Positions 15,836 through 24,366 of a stretch of 64,000 bases of DNA are shown piece by piece. The notes under the pieces were generated by a model that saw nothing but the letters and a program-made list of their open reading frames with translations, ran no database searches and had not been told where the DNA came from. Source of the DNA: Lysobacter stagni (GTDB lineage Bacteria; Pseudomonadota; Gammaproteobacteria; Xanthomonadales; Xanthomonadaceae). The number at the start of each line of letters is the position of its first letter. Within the stretch, counting starts at the first letter, position 1. The position numbers and the translations under genes are program-made. The stretch spans positions 3,108,001 to 3,172,000 of the forward strand of contig NZ_JASGBI010000001.1 in NCBI RefSeq assembly GCF_030053425.1, read 5' to 3'.

Positions 15836-16056
15836 TCAGCCCTTGCACTTCGGGTTCGACACAAAGCTGCCCTCAATGATCGAGCCAGCATCGTCAACCT
15901 TCCATGCGCCTGCGATCGCTTCGGGTGGCACGGCGTCATTCGACCCGTATGACCCGGCGATACGTAAGCCAAACCGTTTGGATTGCGCTTGGCTTCTTCA
16001 CGAGTCGTGTCATCGATCTGAGTCGTCGGATCAAACATGTCCATCAATCCCCTCAT
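15836..16056 (-). pseudogene. frameshifted small cassette-like gene
   Basis: Two open segments on the minus strand read as one protein after a single frame change. The first begins at ATG 16044 (GAGGGG upstream) or ATG 16056: MDMFDPTTQIDDTTREEA then KRNPNG. The second, in another frame, is GSYGSNDAVPPEAIAGAWKV then DDAGSIIEGSFVSNPKCKG, ending in TGA at 15836. The switch lies near 15950-15975. The NPNG and PPEAIAGAWKV segments resemble a recurrent small family of unknown function, so the joined reading is credible. Either a one-base indel inactivates the gene or the assembly has an error here. GTCCGC-type repeats follow its stop. Confidence 0.6.
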
Positions 16057-16265
16057 CATCCCTATTGGACCGAATGCTTCGACGGCCATGCACCACGAGG
16101 AGCACTGGTGGCTGTTGCATTCGTTCGCGCCCTTGAATTGAAGGGGCGCGGGATCACAGGCCATTAACAAAACCTGCCCAAGAATTGCTTCTTTTCCGCT
16201 TGACTCGCCAGATGGCCTGGCAAGCACCGCGAGCGCGACACCGCTACGTCGACAGGATCCCGACA

Positions 16266-19200
16266 ATGGTGGCGACGAAGGCTAGACCCCGGCTTCGCAT
16301 CGGCCGGCTTTGCGTTTCAATCCTGGCCCATCTGGCGGTGCTTGCTTCTGCAACCGCACTGGCCGAGGAAGCGGGTGCAAGGCTCCAGTCGGGCAACGTA
16401 ACGGTCAACCGCGACGGCACCGATACCCGGGTGACGCAGGCGACTGCACGCGCCGTCGCGGATTGGTCGAGCTTCGACGTGCTTGCGAACGAGTCGGTGA
16501 CCTTCGTCCAGCCGGACGCGACTTCGGCGATCCTCAACCGCATCCACTCAGCCACGCCCAGCAGGATCGACGGCTCGCTGTTCGCACCCGGCCGGGTGAT
16601 CCTGCAGAACGCAAACGGCATTATGTTCAGCGGCTCGGCCAGGGTCGACGTGGGCTCGCTGGTGGCGACGAGCCTGCAGGTCAACGCGGAGAAATTCCTC
16701 GAGTCCGGCGCGCTAGCACTCGGCGGGCCATTCAACCCGGATGCCGTTGTCGGCAACGCCGGCACGATTTCCGCCGCAGACCGCGGGCTGGTCGCGCTGA
16801 TTGGCGGCCACGTAGACAACAGCGGCCTCATACAGGCCCGCCTTGGCACGGTGGCACTGGGCGCGGGCTCGGTGGCGACGATCGACTTCGGCAACGACGG
16901 CCTGGTCCAGGTCGCCATCACCGATCCCCTCACCCAGGCACCCACGCAAGCGGGCGCGATGATCTCCAACACCGGCCGCCTGTCGGCCGACGGCGGCTCG
17001 GTGCTGCTGTCGGCGCGCTCGGCAGGCGGGCTGGTCAGCCGCTCCATCAATCTCGATGGCGTGATCGAGGCGCGCGGCGTGGCGCAACACGCGGGCACCG
17101 TAAGGCTCACCGGTGGCGACGCAGGCACGGTCTCCCTTGGCCCGCGCGCGCTCATCGACGCGAGCGGCCCGTCCGGAGGCACCGTAGTGACCACCGGCCG
17201 TGCGGTCGACCTCGCTGAGGGGGCGCGGATACTCGCGATCGGCAATGCGGGCAACGGCGGCACCATCCGCTTGGGCGGCGATTTCCGCGGCCAGGGCAAT
17301 CTGCCGCACGCGGATACCACGACCGTGGCCCGCGGGGCGCTGCTGGATGCATCGGGGTACGGCGGGTCGGGCGGATCGGTCATCCTCTGGTCCGACGGGC
17401 TGACCACGTTCGATGGTGCAATTCGCGCGCAAAGCCACGGCGGCGCCGGCGGTCTGGTGGAAACCTCGAGCACGGGTGTCCTCAATGTGGGTGACGGCGC
17501 AATCGTCTCCACCGCCAGCACCATCGGCCACGCTGGCACGTGGTTGCTTGATCCGGATGTCCTGCAGATCGTCGGCAGTGGCGGCAGCGCTTCGACGCCG
17601 GGTCAGGCAAACCTCGGCACCGGCGTGTCCTCCATCAACGCCTCCGCCATTGTTTCGGCGCTGGCAGGCGGCAAGGTGCAACTGGTCGCCAGCAACCTGA
17701 TCAGCGTCGACGCCCCGATCATCGCCACGATGCTCGGCGGCTTCCCCACGCCGGGGTTGGAACTGATCGGAGAGGGCCCCAATGCGGACGTTTCGGTCAA
17801 CGCCCCGATCCTGCTGGAGAACGGTCACCTGGCCATCCGCGCGGCCGGCGATATCCGGCTCGGCACGGACAATCCCGGCGCCACCGACTTCGAGCATCGC
17901 GCGATCATCGCCGTGGGCAACGGCACCGTGTGGATGGAAACACCGGAAGCCGGCTCCATCACCCAAGCCGCCAACAGTGCCGTGCTGGCCAACAACCTCG
18001 CCCTGATTTCCGGCTCCGTGGATGTGGGCAGCACGGACAACTTCGCCCTGAACCTCGCGGGCGAGGCACTGGACGGCGAGTTTGTCTTCAGGGCGAAGAC
18101 CACCGTTCCGCTGGCGAATCTCATCGGCGGCACCGTGTGGGATCCCTTCGTGGCGACGCGAAGCCTGAGCGGTGTCACCGAAACACAGCTCACCAAGGTC
18201 GGTGAGCAGAACATCCAGGCGACGGCGTTTCCGGACTTCGTCAACGTGACCGTGCCCGATACGCCGCTGGCGCTGGACCCGGACGGTGGCGGCGATGCGC
18301 AGTTCGACACGATCGTCCTGTCGGCCCTGCCCTACCTGCAGGGAGACCCCGGCACCACGGACTCTTCCGATTTTGCGATACGCCGGCTGTCGTACCAGAT
18401 CGGCGGCGAGTTGCATGACATCGCTCCGGAAACGCTCGACGCGGCATCGCCGACCGGATTCGAGCTGATACCCATCAACGGAAGGCTGGTCACGACCTAC
18501 ATCCTGATCAACGGCCAACCGCTTTTCAGCAACCAGGCATGGGGCATCGACTACTTCGGTGCAGACGTCGGCGGCACCGACACCGACGAGATCGGCTTCC
18601 ATCCCGTCGACCACGTTTCCGAGGAGCTGATGGTCCGGTTGGGAGGAAGCGTTTCCCGGGTGGACGCCGTGTACCGGATGTTCCTGAGGGACGATTTCAA
18701 CGGACTGACCGAGCAGGCCCACGTGGATTTCTACCGATCGGTCCAGGGCACGCCGACGATCGACGTAAGCCCCGCGCCGCTGACGGGCACCGCGTCGTCG
18801 TTCACCCGTACCTACGGCGATCCCAATCCGACACTCACCTTCGCCGCGGGCCCGGACGCATACCTGGCGGTCGATCAGTACCTGGCCTCCCAGCTGCCCG
18901 ACGTCTATCCCCTGCCGCAGCCGATCCTGGTAACCGACGCGCGGATTGATTCATCGGTGGGGCAGTACCCCATCAACATCGAGATCCCGTCGCCGGACGA
19001 GTTCGTGTCGCAGCGTTATTCCAGGCAGTTCACTCCCGGCACGCTCACGATCAATCCAGCCGAACTGCTCGTCGCCGCCAACGACAAGTTCCGCCTCTAC
19101 GGCGAGGAGAATCCACCGTTCACCTGGACTACCACGGGCTGGCGCAACGGCGACCAGAGCCATCTCTCCGTGCTGGCATCGCTCTCCACGCCGGCCACGC

Positions 19201-20420
19201 CCGCATCCAACGTCGGCGAGTATCCGATCAACGTGGACAGCGCCGCATTGAGCGATCCGCTGAACCGCAACTACGTGATCGTCACGATGCCGGGCACGCT
19301 CACGATCACCGCGTCCCCTCTGCTGCTCGTCGCAGCCGACGACAAAACGCGGATGTACGGCGCGCCCAACCCGGAATTCACGTTCACCGTGTCCGGCTGG
19401 CGCGGCGGCGACGAAAGCAGCAACGCCGTCACGGCGACGCTTCAATCGCCCGCGACGCTGCTGTCGAATGTCGGCGAGTACCCGATCCTGGTTTCCAGCG
19501 CGCTGTTGGCCGGCCCGGCCGCCGGCAACTACATGATTCGCACGCAGGATGGCGTGCTGTTCATCGTGCCCGCACCACTGACCGTGACCGCCGACCACCT
19601 GTCCAAGACCTTCGGCTCGATCGACCCGCGGCTGACCTACGTCGTTAGTGGGCTGCGCGGTAACGACACCGCCGCTGGCGTGTTGACCGGCGTACCGATC
19701 CGCGAGGCGGGCGAGAACGTGGGCGTCTACGCGGTGATGCAGGGTTCGATCGACCTGAGGACGCCGAACTACGAGCTGAGCTTCGTCGATGGTTCGCTAC
19801 GGATCCTGCCGGCACCACTGGAAGTCATCGCCTATCCCGCCAGCAAGGTGTACGGCGACGTCGACCCTGAGCTGTTCTTCCGCGTCTATGGCCTGCAGTT
19901 GGGGCATTCGCCAGAGGACGTGCTCGCGGGCGGCGTTGCCCGCGATCCCGGCGAGAAGGTGGGTATCTATCCGATTGGCCTGGGCAGCTTGAGTCTTCTG
20001 AACTCGAACTACGTGATGAACTTCACCGGCTCGCTGTTCACCATCCTGGCACCCCCACACCAGCTTTCGGCGGACGCCCGCTTCTACAACACGTGGCGGC
20101 TTCGAGATTTCGAGCGAGGCCGCGATCCCGACACGCCGGCGGACGCGGTCTATCGCACGACCCGGTTCGAGAACCCCTATATCCCCGATCCGCTGATGCG
20201 CGCGTATGCGCTTGGTCGAGTGTGGACCGAAACCGCATCGCCGACTGCGCAAGCGCTGGCCAGCGAGGATTGGCTCGAGAGGGACAACGACCGCACCGGC
20301 CAGCACGCGGATCGAACCGGTAGCCCGCGCGCACCATGCGCCGCCTTCACATTGCACGTCTGGCCGGCGTGTGGCGCTGATCGTCTGCTGCGTGACTTCT
20401 GGCAAAGGGCAGCTCAGTGA
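16266..20420 (+). CDS. two-partner secretion exoprotein (TpsA) with MBG repeats
   Basis: A 1384-residue secreted protein. ATG 16266 (AGGA upstream) precedes a signal peptide (SILAHLAVLASATALA, cleavage near residue 35). The N-terminal TPS/filamentous-haemagglutinin domain spans residues ~35-180 (VTVNRDGTDTRVTQ, LQNANGIMFSGSARVDVGSL). A glycine-rich beta-helix-like region follows to about 480. From about 838 there are five MBG-type repeats at spacings of roughly 80-95 residues, recognised by RTYGDPNPTLTF, FRLYGEENPPFTW, TRMYGAPNPEFTF, KTFGSIDPRLTY and KVYGDVDPELFF. The protein is exported through the TpsB encoded next, whose GTG overlaps this stop. A role as a surface or secreted adhesin is inferred. 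Upstream 16063-16265 shows no other gene. Confidence 0.9.
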   Translation: MVATKARPRLRIGRLCVSILAHLAVLASATALAEEAGARLQSGNVTVNRDGTDTRVTQATARAVADWSSFDVLANESVTFVQPDATSAILNRIHSATPSRIDGSLFAPGRVILQNANGIMFSGSARVDVGSLVATSLQVNAEKFLESGALALGGPFNPDAVVGNAGTISAADRGLVALIGGHVDNSGLIQARLGTVALGAGSVATIDFGNDGLVQVAITDPLTQAPTQAGAMISNTGRLSADGGSVLLSARSAGGLVSRSINLDGVIEARGVAQHAGTVRLTGGDAGTVSLGPRALIDASGPSGGTVVTTGRAVDLAEGARILAIGNAGNGGTIRLGGDFRGQGNLPHADTTTVARGALLDASGYGGSGGSVILWSDGLTTFDGAIRAQSHGGAGGLVETSSTGVLNVGDGAIVSTASTIGHAGTWLLDPDVLQIVGSGGSASTPGQANLGTGVSSINASAIVSALAGGKVQLVASNLISVDAPIIATMLGGFPTPGLELIGEGPNADVSVNAPILLENGHLAIRAAGDIRLGTDNPGATDFEHRAIIAVGNGTVWMETPEAGSITQAANSAVLANNLALISGSVDVGSTDNFALNLAGEALDGEFVFRAKTTVPLANLIGGTVWDPFVATRSLSGVTETQLTKVGEQNIQATAFPDFVNVTVPDTPLALDPDGGGDAQFDTIVLSALPYLQGDPGTTDSSDFAIRRLSYQIGGELHDIAPETLDAASPTGFELIPINGRLVTTYILINGQPLFSNQAWGIDYFGADVGGTDTDEIGFHPVDHVSEELMVRLGGSVSRVDAVYRMFLRDDFNGLTEQAHVDFYRSVQGTPTIDVSPAPLTGTASSFTRTYGDPNPTLTFAAGPDAYLAVDQYLASQLPDVYPLPQPILVTDARIDSSVGQYPINIEIPSPDEFVSQRYSRQFTPGTLTINPAELLVAANDKFRLYGEENPPFTWTTTGWRNGDQSHLSVLASLSTPATPASNVGEYPINVDSAALSDPLNRNYVIVTMPGTLTITASPLLLVAADDKTRMYGAPNPEFTFTVSGWRGGDESSNAVTATLQSPATLLSNVGEYPILVSSALLAGPAAGNYMIRTQDGVLFIVPAPLTVTADHLSKTFGSIDPRLTYVVSGLRGNDTAAGVLTGVPIREAGENVGVYAVMQGSIDLRTPNYELSFVDGSLRILPAPLEVIAYPASKVYGDVDPELFFRVYGLQLGHSPEDVLAGGVARDPGEKVGIYPIGLGSLSLLNSNYVMNFTGSLFTILAPPHQLSADARFYNTWRLRDFERGRDPDTPADAVYRTTRFENPYIPDPLMRAYALGRVWTETASPTAQALASEDWLERDNDRTGQHADRTGSPRAPCAAFTLHVWPACGADRLLRDFWQRAAQ

Positions 20421-22126
20421 GGCGGCGGCTGACCGCCGCGTTGTTCGTGCTGAGCGCCGCTGCACCCGCGGCCGCACAAGTGGCTTTGCCGGGACCGGCA
20501 CAGATCCCCCAGGCACAGCGACGCTTCGAGACCCAGACAGCACCCGCCGTTTCGGAGCGCCGCGAGCTGCCGGTCACGCCCGACGCGATTGCGCCCCCAC
20601 CCGGCGCCGAGAACGTCCGATTCGTGCTGCGCGCGGTCGATGTGGTCGGAGCCACCCGCTATGCGCCCGACGATTGGCGGCCGCTGTACGCATCTCGGCT
20701 CAACCAGACCGTCTCGCTGGCCGATCTCTACGCCATCGCCGAACAGGTCACCGCGCGGTATCGCCAGGACGGCTACCTGCTCTCGCTGGCGATCGTGCCC
20801 GAACAAGACGTCGAAGATGGCCGTGTGGTGATCCGCGTCGTCGAAGGCCGAATCGATCGCGCCGCGTTCACCCAACCTCTGCCCGGAGGCGATGCCCTTC
20901 CCCAAGGACTGGCCAACCGGATCATCGCCTCGCAACCGCTGGTCGCCTCGGTGCTGGAACGCAACCTGCTGCTGATTGGAGACCTGCCGGGCCTCAACGT
21001 GCAGAGCGTGCTACGGCCGTCGCCCTCGACCTTCGGTGCAGCCGATCTCGACATCGTGACCCAGTACACGCCATGGGAAGGCTTCGTCAGTATCGACAAC
21101 CAAGGGTCGCGTTACATCGGCCCGTATGCGCTGTCGGCCGGCGCCAGCGGGTACTCGCTGCTCGGGTTCTACGAGCAGGCCGACCTCACCGTGGCGGTGG
21201 ACCCGTTCGATGATTCGATGCACTACGGGCAGGGCGTCTTCACCGTGCCGGTCCATGCCTCCGGCGCGCTGATGGGCGATACGTTTCAGCTCGCTGGGCT
21301 CCACAGCCGCGCCACGCCCGATCTTTCGGAAGCGATCTTCCCCTTCGAGACACGCAGTACCAGTACTGAATGGCGCGCGACGTATTTCGTACCCGCCATA
21401 CGCTCGCGCGAACAGAACCTGTCGCTGCGGCTGTCTTTCCTCTGGCGCGACTTGGAGAACCGCGTAACCGACTTTCCGCGCGACGCCTTCAATCCGGTCG
21501 AGGAGCACGTGCGCGTCTTGCAGCCGAGATTCACCTACGACCGTGTGGGCCGCCACAACGGGATATGGATCGTCGATGCGGCGCTCAACATCGGGTTGGA
21601 TGCGTTCGGCGCCAGCAAGGATTCCGACCCGCGCCTGATCCGTGAGGATGCGGACGGGAAGTTCGTCTACCTGAGCGGCATGGCCGCCAGGCTGCAACCG
21701 CTCGGTCCCGGCTTCTCGTTGTTCGGGCGCGTGGACTTTCAGTGGAGCGACGACCGCCTGCCAACCACCGAGCGATTCGGCGTCGGCGGCATGCAACTGG
21801 GTGCCGGATACGCACCGGGCACGCTTACTGGCGACGACGCGGTCGGTGTCCGTGTGGAACTGCGTTACGGCACCGAAACAGGCCGCAGCTTCGTTTCGGG
21901 CTACCAGCTCTATGCGCACGCCGACTACGGCCGAGTGTGGGATCACGATGCGCCGGATCGCGAATATCAGAGTCTGTCGTCGATGGGAGTGGGTGCGCGG
22001 ATCAACTTGACCCGCTCGCTCTCCTTCAATCCCGAGGTCGCGCAGCAGCTTTCGGGCCGGCCAAACGATTGCATCGACTGCCGGCACGAAACACGATTTC
22101 TGTTCAGCCTGACGCAACGTTTCTAG
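20417..22126 (+). CDS. ShlB/FhaC/HecB-family outer-membrane transporter (TpsB)
   Basis: A 569-residue Omp85-superfamily transporter for the TpsA encoded upstream. GTG 20417 overlaps the tpsA TGA (GTGA), indicating coupled translation. It has a signal peptide (ALFVLSAAAPAAAQ), then a POTRA domain (FVLRAVDVVGATRYAPDDW near residues 70-90, YRQDGYLLSLAIVPEQDV near 115-135, VVIRVVEGRIDRA). A second POTRA-like part and a 16-strand barrel follow, with a terminal Phe (FLFSLTQRF). A barrel motif GVGGMQLGAGYAPGTLTGDD lies near 455-475. The pair forms a complete type Vb secretion system. Confidence 0.93.
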   Translation: MRRRLTAALFVLSAAAPAAAQVALPGPAQIPQAQRRFETQTAPAVSERRELPVTPDAIAPPPGAENVRFVLRAVDVVGATRYAPDDWRPLYASRLNQTVSLADLYAIAEQVTARYRQDGYLLSLAIVPEQDVEDGRVVIRVVEGRIDRAAFTQPLPGGDALPQGLANRIIASQPLVASVLERNLLLIGDLPGLNVQSVLRPSPSTFGAADLDIVTQYTPWEGFVSIDNQGSRYIGPYALSAGASGYSLLGFYEQADLTVAVDPFDDSMHYGQGVFTVPVHASGALMGDTFQLAGLHSRATPDLSEAIFPFETRSTSTEWRATYFVPAIRSREQNLSLRLSFLWRDLENRVTDFPRDAFNPVEEHVRVLQPRFTYDRVGRHNGIWIVDAALNIGLDAFGASKDSDPRLIREDADGKFVYLSGMAARLQPLGPGFSLFGRVDFQWSDDRLPTTERFGVGGMQLGAGYAPGTLTGDDAVGVRVELRYGTETGRSFVSGYQLYAHADYGRVWDHDAPDREYQSLSSMGVGARINLTRSLSFNPEVAQQLSGRPNDCIDCRHETRFLFSLTQRF

Positions 22127-22255
22127 CATCTGGCCTGACTGGCCGGACACCTGATTTGCCACGACAAGGCGAAGCCATCGCACGCATGTGTAGATTGCGC
22201 GCTGCGCGTTCGGCCGAATTACAGGCGAGATAGAACGCCTCCTATGCGGCCCGGT

Positions 22256-22289
22256 CGAATGTCCGCTATCGGCCAGAAGCGGACATTCG
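22256..22289. repeat. GTCCGC repeat, type P1 (perfect palindrome)
   Basis: CGAATGTCCGCTATCGGCCA then GAAGCGGACATTCG: the outer 12 bases are perfectly self-complementary (CGAATGTCCGCT / AGCGGACATTCG). It ends one base before the stop codon of the DUF3658-like gene on the minus strand. The rest of 22127-22255 has no gene. Confidence 0.75.
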
Positions 22290-22290
22290 C

Positions 22291-22605
22291 TCATGGACGT
22301 TCGAGAACAGGATTGGCGGGCAGACGGACTTCGCTGTATCTCATCCGATCCAGAAAGCCTTGGGCTTCCAGCTTGCCCTCTTCCACAAGTGCGCGAACTC
22401 GTTGCGCGTAGTAGATATCAGGAACTCCCCGCACCCGATCCGCATTTGTCATGGCAAAGGCCACCAGGTAGGCGACCTTTCTCCATTCGACGTGCGCAAG
22501 GTCGAGCAGCGCATCATCGATCGCCCGTAGCTGGTCGGCACTCAGCTCGGCGATCCTCTGTTGCTCTTCGGCGTCCAGTTCGCGATCCGGCGGTTCGAAT
22601 TGCAT
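22291..22605 (-). CDS. DUF3658-like protein (cassette-like)
   Basis: A 104-residue soluble helical protein. ATG 22605 is preferred (GGGA about 11 bases upstream); ATG 22626 is possible. It contains LSADQLRAIDDALLDLAHVEWRK followed by VAYLVAFAM, VPDIYYAQRVRALVEEGKLE and MRYSEVRLP, the pattern of the DUF3658 family (a helical unit ending in a serine/valine-rich strand). No enzymatic role is known. It is bracketed by a P2 repeat upstream (22641-22680) and a perfect P1 palindrome immediately after the stop, like other small minus-strand genes in this region. Confidence 0.78.
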   Translation of the reverse strand: MQFEPPDRELDAEEQQRIAELSADQLRAIDDALLDLAHVEWRKVAYLVAFAMTNADRVRGVPDIYYAQRVRALVEEGKLEAQGFLDRMRYSEVRLPANPVLERP

Positions 22606-22640
22606 GACACATGATCCCTGGGACATTCATTTGCGTGGCT

Positions 22641-22680
22641 ATGACCGCTTTGGGTCGAAAGCGGACATTACCACTGCTGA
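22641..22680. repeat. GTCCGC repeat, type P2
   Basis: The plus strand reads ATGACCGCTTTGGGTCGAAA then GCGGACATTACCACTGCTGA. The core and right flank recur at 7726-7765 and, more diverged, at 6600-6639. It lies upstream of the DUF3658-like gene. Confidence 0.7.
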
Positions 22681-22725
22681 CTGCCCCTCCAGAGCAGACC
22701 ATCTATCGGTTCCCATCAGAGCAAC

Positions 22726-22759
22726 TTGACACAATTCGATAAATAGCTAAATATCGAAT
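22726..22759 (+). promoter_or_regulatory. sdpR promoter with overlapping operator; leaderless start
   Basis: TTGACA (22726-22731) is a perfect -35 box. A -10 box, TAAATA, sits at 22748-22753 with a 16-base spacer. A perfect inverted repeat, ATTCGATA (22734-22741) and TATCGAAT (22752-22759), covers the spacer and the -10, as expected for an ArsR-type autorepressor operator. The ATG at 22761 lies about 7 bases past the -10, so transcription should start at or next to the ATG. No Shine-Dalgarno sequence is present. Confidence 0.75.
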
Positions 22760-22760
22760 C

Positions 22761-23057
22761 ATGAGCCTGGTATTCAAAGCCCTTTCCGACCCTACCCGAA
22801 GACAGGTGCTGCAACTCCTGCGCAAAGGCCCGCTGAGCGCGGGGGAACTGAGCGATCACTTTGACGTCTCCAAGCCGACGATGTCCGCCCACTTCGCGGT
22901 GTTGAAGGAGGCCGATCTGGTCCACGCCGAGAAGTCCGGAAAGTCCGTCATCTACCACCTGAAGCTGTCTGTGCTGGAAGAAGCATTGCTCGGCTTCGTT
23001 CATTCCTTCGGCGTTGGTGCCGAGAAACCGAAGTCCAGGAAGGAGAGAGCGCGATGA
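22761..23057 (+). CDS. sdpR: SdpR-type ArsR-family autorepressor
   Basis: A 98-residue winged-helix repressor. It has VFKALSDPTRRQVLQLLRKG at residues 4-23, the recognition helix in FDVSKPTMSAHFAVLKEADL, and a wing with EKSGKSVIYHL. The metal-binding cysteines of ArsR/SmtB sensors are absent, which fits the SdpR subfamily that works with a membrane partner. It overlaps the next gene by four bases (ATGA). The promoter shows an operator palindrome over the -10 box. Inferred model: the repressor is sequestered or controlled by the membrane protein. Confidence 0.88.
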   Translation: MSLVFKALSDPTRRQVLQLLRKGPLSAGELSDHFDVSKPTMSAHFAVLKEADLVHAEKSGKSVIYHLKLSVLEEALLGFVHSFGVGAEKPKSRKERAR

Positions 23058-23437
23058 ACAAAGAGCTGGTTTCAGACCTTGCCTGGGGTGTCGGCATCGT
23101 GGTGCTCGCGCTTGCATCGACTCACGCACGCAAGCTGGGATACATCGAAGCCGAGACGGTCACACGAATCGTCATGTGCGCCATAGGCTTGATGGTTGCC
23201 TGGTTCGGCAACCGGATGCCAAAGAAGTTCGTCCCAAATGCACGGGCACGCCAGGCCGCACGAGTCGGCGGCTGGTCCATGGCGCTCAGCGGGCTCATCT
23301 ACGCAGCGCTTTGGGTGTTTGCCCCAACACAGGTAGCCGTAGTGGGAGGTTCGGCTGCCGTGATACTGGGCATACTGGTGACGATCAGTTACTGCCTGTC
23401 GTTGCGCAGCAAAGAGAAAACGCGTCCAGCGCCCTGA
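23054..23437 (+). CDS. small SdpI-like membrane protein, partner of SdpR
   Basis: A 127-residue protein with four hydrophobic helices (residues ~9-27, ~40-55, ~77-95, ~99-117). The motif FGNRMPKKFVPN near residues 53-64, followed by GGWSMALSGLIY, resembles the conserved end of SdpI-family immunity/signalling proteins (GN-P-KPN and a Trp-rich helix). It lacks the N-terminal helices of full SdpI. Translational coupling to sdpR by a 4-base overlap supports a two-gene signalling unit. No sdpC-like toxin is visible nearby. The SdpI relation is inferred. Confidence 0.6.
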   Translation: MNKELVSDLAWGVGIVVLALASTHARKLGYIEAETVTRIVMCAIGLMVAWFGNRMPKKFVPNARARQAARVGGWSMALSGLIYAALWVFAPTQVAVVGGSAAVILGILVTISYCLSLRSKEKTRPAP

Positions 23438-23526
23438 AGCGCGCCAGCCCTTCGTGCGCATCGGTACGGCATGCTCGAATCGAGCACGCCATGCACGCAC
23501 CAACCTCTGCCCGATGACGCAGTCGC

Positions 23527-24366
23527 TCACTGAAAGGCCAGCGTGAGGACGCGCAATGCATCACGCGTGCGCCGGTCGTTGAGGTTGCTGTAGAGCACCA
23601 CGTCCTGCGAACGAATCGGCGGCAGCGACAACAGCCCGCTGACATCAATCGTGCCCGGCGGCGCCGCGCGCCGTGCCAACACCGCCACCGCGAGGCCCGC
23701 GACGGCGGCGGCGCCCAGGATCGCGGCGCCCTTGCCGACAAAGACTTCGCGCCATTCGATGCCGGCCCGGTCGAGCGTGCGCACCGCCTCGATGCGGATG
23801 CGGCACGACTCGCCTTGCGTCGCCAGCGGCAATGGTTGGCCCGCGCGCGGCTCCCAGCCGGCCGCCGCGAACCAGGAAAAGGATTCCGCGAACACCGCCC
23901 TGCCCCGCTTGCCGCGATCTTCGGGGCGCAACACCAGCACGGCGTCAAGCTCGCCCTGTTCCAGGGCTCGCATGAGCTCATTGGTGCCCGCGATGCGCAT
24001 CTCGACCTGCAGGTTCGGATCGTGGTCGCGCATCTGCCGCAACAGGAACGGAAGTTCGCTGCCGACCAGCTGCTGGTTGATGCCGATCGCCAAGCGACGC
24101 TGTTCGGTCTCGAAGGCGGCGGCCGCGCGGTCGTGGGACGACACCAGTTCGCGCGCCACGCCGAGAAATGCGAGCCCTTCGACCGACAGGCGAACATGTC
24201 GCGGCGTGCGTTCAAGCAGGCGGCGGCCGAGCTGCCCTTCCAGGCGCTGCAACTTCAAGCTGATGGCGGACTGGGTGGTGCCCAGCACGTCCGCGGCCCG
24301 GGTGAAGCTCTGCAGATCGGCTGCCAGCAGGAAAGCCCTGACGGCATCCACGTCCATCGCTTTCAT
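23527..24366 (-). CDS. LysR family transcriptional regulator
   Basis: A 279-residue regulator. ATG 24366 and ATG 24357 are both possible; neither has a clear ribosome-binding site. The N-terminal helix-turn-helix is AVRAFLLAADLQSFTRAADV then LGTTQSAISLKLQRLE, and the C-terminal effector domain has ELDAVLVLRPED near residues 135-150. It is divergent from a lipocalin-like gene with 106 AT-richer bases between them, where LysR T-N11-A sites would be expected. Control of the lipocalin/isomerase pair is inferred. Confidence 0.88.
   Translation of the reverse strand: MKAMDVDAVRAFLLAADLQSFTRAADVLGTTQSAISLKLQRLEGQLGRRLLERTPRHVRLSVEGLAFLGVARELVSSHDRAAAAFETEQRRLAIGINQQLVGSELPFLLRQMRDHDPNLQVEMRIAGTNELMRALEQGELDAVLVLRPEDRGKRGRAVFAESFSWFAAAGWEPRAGQPLPLATQGESCRIRIEAVRTLDRAGIEWREVFVGKGAAILGAAAVAGLAVAVLARRAAPPGTIDVSGLLSLPPIRSQDVVLYSNLNDRRTRDALRVLTLAFQ

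Noticed and set aside
16037..16138. Plus-strand 33-residue peptide starting MSINPLIIPIG
   Set aside because: It is antisense to the upstream part of the frameshifted minus-strand gene, has no ribosome-binding site and no recognisable family.
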